Source: Mycobacterium dioxanotrophicus
Lineage (GTDB): Bacteria; Actinomycetota; Actinomycetes; Mycobacteriales; Mycobacteriaceae
Assembly (NCBI RefSeq): GCF_002157835.1
Contig: NZ_CP020809.1
Location: forward strand, 682,001 to 746,000
Length of the DNA: 64,000 bases
Direction of reading: 5' to 3'
Shown: in pieces, positions 62,123 to 64,000 of the stretch
Position numbering within the stretch: position 1 is the stretch's first letter
How the letters are laid out: the number at the start of each line of letters is the position of its first letter
Program-made: the position numbers and the translations under genes
Notes under the pieces: generated by a model
Database searches by the model: none
What the model was told of the DNA's origin: nothing
What the model saw: the letters and a program-made list of their open reading frames with translations, nothing else

Positions 62123-63055
62123 TCAACCCGCCAGGGCACGGTGCGCGTTGGGGCTGATGCCGTAGGCCCGTTTGAACGCGCTGCTGAGTGCGAACGGCGT
62201 CGAGTAGCCCACCTCCCGGGCCACTGCGGCGACCGTGGCCCGGCTGCCTGCGAGCAGATCGGCAGCCAGGGCCAGCCGCCAGCCGGTCAGGAACGCGATC
62301 GGCGGCTCGCCGACCTGCTCGGTGAACCTGCGGGCGAAGACGGCGCGTGAACATCCTACGGCGGCAGCAAGATTGGCGACGGTCCACGGGTGTGCCGGGT
62401 TGTGATGAATGAGCCGCAGGGCGGGGCCGACGACCGGATCCTGCTCGGCACGCCACCAGGCGGGAGCATTGCCGGCCTGGGCGAACCAGCTGCGTAGCAC
62501 CGCCATCAGCAGCAGGTCGAGCAGCCGGTCCAGGTAGGCCTCCTGGCCCGGGCCGTCGTTGCCTGCCTCGGTGGCGAGCAGATCTACCAGCGGGGAGTCC
62601 CAGTCGGTGCCGCGGACCACCAGCACGTCGGGAAGTGCGTCGAGCAGTCGGGCGCTCACCGCGCTGCGGCCCTCGTAGGCGCACACCACGGACTGGCTCG
62701 CGCCTGCCGCGGCGTTGCCCCAGGTCCGCACGCCGAGCGAGAACTCGAACCGCAGATCGGCGCCGGCGAGGGTGGTGCAGCGCTGGCCGGGGTGGATCAC
62801 CACCGACGGTGTCGTCGCGGGATCGTCGGCGAACGTGTAGTGCTCGGTACCGCGCGTCACCGCGACATCCCCGGGACCCAGCCAGGTCATTCCGCTGGCA
62901 TCGCCGACGATGACGGCTCGGCCCGCGGTCTGGCAGATCAGGGTCAGCGGTGCCTCGTCGCGGATGCGCATCGACCACGGCGGGTCCAGCTGCATCCGCA
63001 ACACGAATGCACCCCGCGCCCGCACGCCGTCGAGTAGTCCGGCCAGCGCGTCCAC
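62123..63055 (-). CDS. AraC-family transcriptional regulator with cupin-type sensor
   Basis: 310 residues. The N-terminal ~130 residues resemble an AraC_N/cupin ligand domain (GDVAVTRGTEHYTFADDP). The C-terminal two HTHs are VANLAAAVGCSRAVFARRFTEQVG and VAAVAREVGYSTPFALSSAFKRAYGISP. Upstream of the Gfo/Idh gene on the same strand (74 bp), which it may control. Confidence 0.9.
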   Translation of the reverse strand: MDALAGLLDGVRARGAFVLRMQLDPPWSMRIRDEAPLTLICQTAGRAVIVGDASGMTWLGPGDVAVTRGTEHYTFADDPATTPSVVIHPGQRCTTLAGADLRFEFSLGVRTWGNAAAGASQSVVCAYEGRSAVSARLLDALPDVLVVRGTDWDSPLVDLLATEAGNDGPGQEAYLDRLLDLLLMAVLRSWFAQAGNAPAWWRAEQDPVVGPALRLIHHNPAHPWTVANLAAAVGCSRAVFARRFTEQVGEPPIAFLTGWRLALAADLLAGSRATVAAVAREVGYSTPFALSSAFKRAYGISPNAHRALAG

Positions 63056-63071
63056 AGCCGTAGCGTAACCG

Positions 63072-63830
63072 TCAGTCCGGTTTGCGGGCTTCGATCAGAT
63101 GCCGCGACGAGTGCGCGACCAACGGCCCCTGCAACTCGATCTGGCGATGCAGGTGGCGCAGGCGGTCGCGGTAGCCGGCGACGGTGAATCCGGGCACCGT
63201 CCAGATCACCTTGCGCAGGAAGTACACCACTGCGCCGACGTCGAAGAACTCCATGCGCAGCCGTTCGGAGCGCACGTCGACGATCTCCAGGCCTGCTGCC
63301 CGGGCCGCTGCGCTCTCCGCGACCGCATCGCGTTTGCGGCGGGCGTCCGGCTGCGGTCCGAGGAAGAACTCCACCAGCTCGAAAACGCTTGCCGGTCCGA
63401 CATGTTGAGCGAAGTAGCTACCCCCGGGGGTGAGCACCCTGGCGATCTCCGCCCACCACACCGTGACGGGATGCCGGCTCGTCACGAGTTCGAACGCGGC
63501 GTCGGCGAAGGGCAGCGGTGGCTCGTCACGCGCGGCGACCACCACGACGCCGCGCGGTCCCAGCAGCCGGGTGGCCCGGTCCAGGTTGGCGGGCCAGGCC
63601 TCGGTCGCCGCCATGGTCGCAGGGAACGCGGGCACGCCGGCGAGCACCTCGCCGCCACCGGTCTGCAGATCCAGCGCCGAAGCCACCGAGGACAGCCGCC
63701 GCCCGAGCAGCTGCTGGTATCCCCACGACGGCCGGGCTTCGGTGGCCCGCCCGTCGAGCCAGGAGAAATCCCACCCGTCGACGGGTGCGGCGTCGGCCTC
63801 GGCGACCAGCGCGTCGAAATCGCGCGTCAT
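63072..63830 (-). CDS. SAM-dependent methyltransferase
   Basis: 252 residues from ATG 63830; an ATG three codons earlier is possible. The expected motif I is altered: LDLQTGGGEVLAGVP, followed by FELVTSRHPVTVWWAEIARVLTPGGSYFAQHVGP, the motif III-V pattern of class I methyltransferases. The C-terminus (LRMEFFDVGAVVYFLRKVIWTVPGF) is typical of a conserved actinobacterial group. Substrate unknown. Confidence 0.8.
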   Translation of the reverse strand: MTRDFDALVAEADAAPVDGWDFSWLDGRATEARPSWGYQQLLGRRLSSVASALDLQTGGGEVLAGVPAFPATMAATEAWPANLDRATRLLGPRGVVVVAARDEPPLPFADAAFELVTSRHPVTVWWAEIARVLTPGGSYFAQHVGPASVFELVEFFLGPQPDARRKRDAVAESAAARAAGLEIVDVRSERLRMEFFDVGAVVYFLRKVIWTVPGFTVAGYRDRLRHLHRQIELQGPLVAHSSRHLIEARKPD

Positions 63831-63915
63831 CACGCACATCCTCTCAAGACTCATGCGTATGCAAACAGGACTTTCAGCGATGGAACGTCTCGACTGATGG
63901 CCGTTGACTGAAGCC

Positions 63916-64000
63916 ATGAATCTCAGTCCCATCACCATCCTGACCGCCACCACCGCAGTGGCCGGCGCCGCCGCGGGCGGCCTGTTCTATGCCTTCTCGA
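63916..64000 (+). CDS. DUF1772-type small membrane protein, 5' end only
   Basis: ATG 63916 opens a frame to the window edge: NLSPITILTATTAVAGAAAG then GLFYAFS, a first membrane helix like that of DUF1772 (anthrone-oxygenase-type) proteins. Only 28 residues are visible, so the call is tentative. Confidence 0.55.
   Translation, partial: MNLSPITILTATTAVAGAAAGGLFYAFS

Noticed and set aside
61059..62978. 639-codon minus-strand frame extending the Gfo/Idh gene upstream
   Set aside because: The extra 310 residues are an out-of-frame reading of the AraC gene; the Rossmann motif begins right at ATG 62048.

Overview
The window is high-GC actinobacterial DNA that reads as a rapidly growing Mycobacterium/Mycolicibacterium chromosome. 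The indicators are an MftM-like mycofactocin methyltransferase beside an iron-containing alcohol dehydrogenase and its two-component system, a typical mycobacterial modA/TOBE pair, GTGA/ATGA translational coupling, and GC-rich stem terminators mostly without U-tracts. Genus is an inference from gene content; no rRNA is present.

1-19.9 kb is ordinary mycobacterial core: a MoxR-VWA(CoxE) pair, an Mno-like alcohol dehydrogenase with an MnoSR-like sensor/regulator, a proline iminopeptidase relic boxed by inverted repeats, mftM, a small methyltransferase, a glutamate-cysteine ligase family protein, an acyltransferase, glycerol kinase, an aldo/keto reductase, two PadR regulators with a divergent carotenoid oxygenase, a cation/proton antiporter and modA. 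61-64 kb returns to core-type genes (Gfo/Idh oxidoreductase, AraC regulator, methyltransferase, DUF1772 protein).

19.9-61 kb is a methylated-amine methylotrophy island. Proposed flow: dimethylamine is demethylated by DmmABC (34.7-37.2 kb) to methylamine plus formaldehyde. Methylamine is converted by GmaS (20.9 kb) to gamma-glutamylmethylamide, then by the three-part N-methylglutamate synthase MgsABC (22.3-25.2 kb) to N-methylglutamate. A single-chain FAD amine oxidoreductase (30.0 kb) is the only candidate here to release the second formaldehyde. Formaldehyde is fixed by the ribulose monophosphate pathway (hxlB-hxlA at 42.3-43.6 kb and a second hxlB at 60.2 kb). Ribulose-5-phosphate is regenerated by tkt, tal, rpe, rpiB, fba and pfk (47.8-58.9 kb), or carbon is oxidised cyclically through zwf-opcA and gnd. 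Two APC-type permeases, one with three small membrane proteins, three cupins, an XRE-cupin regulator, a GntR regulator coupled to a soluble Cache sensor, and a LuxR protein with a kinase-like ATPase core surround these enzymes.

The island carries signs of recent assembly: an IS21-family element with frameshifted istA/istB and a 4-bp target duplication, a broken sugar kinase, a duplicated promoter-leader (29.4-29.5 kb and 60.8 kb), and a second duplicated promoter (upstream of hxlB-hxlA and of tkt). Perfect hairpin terminators separate most units, and the dmm operon has a long structured leader.
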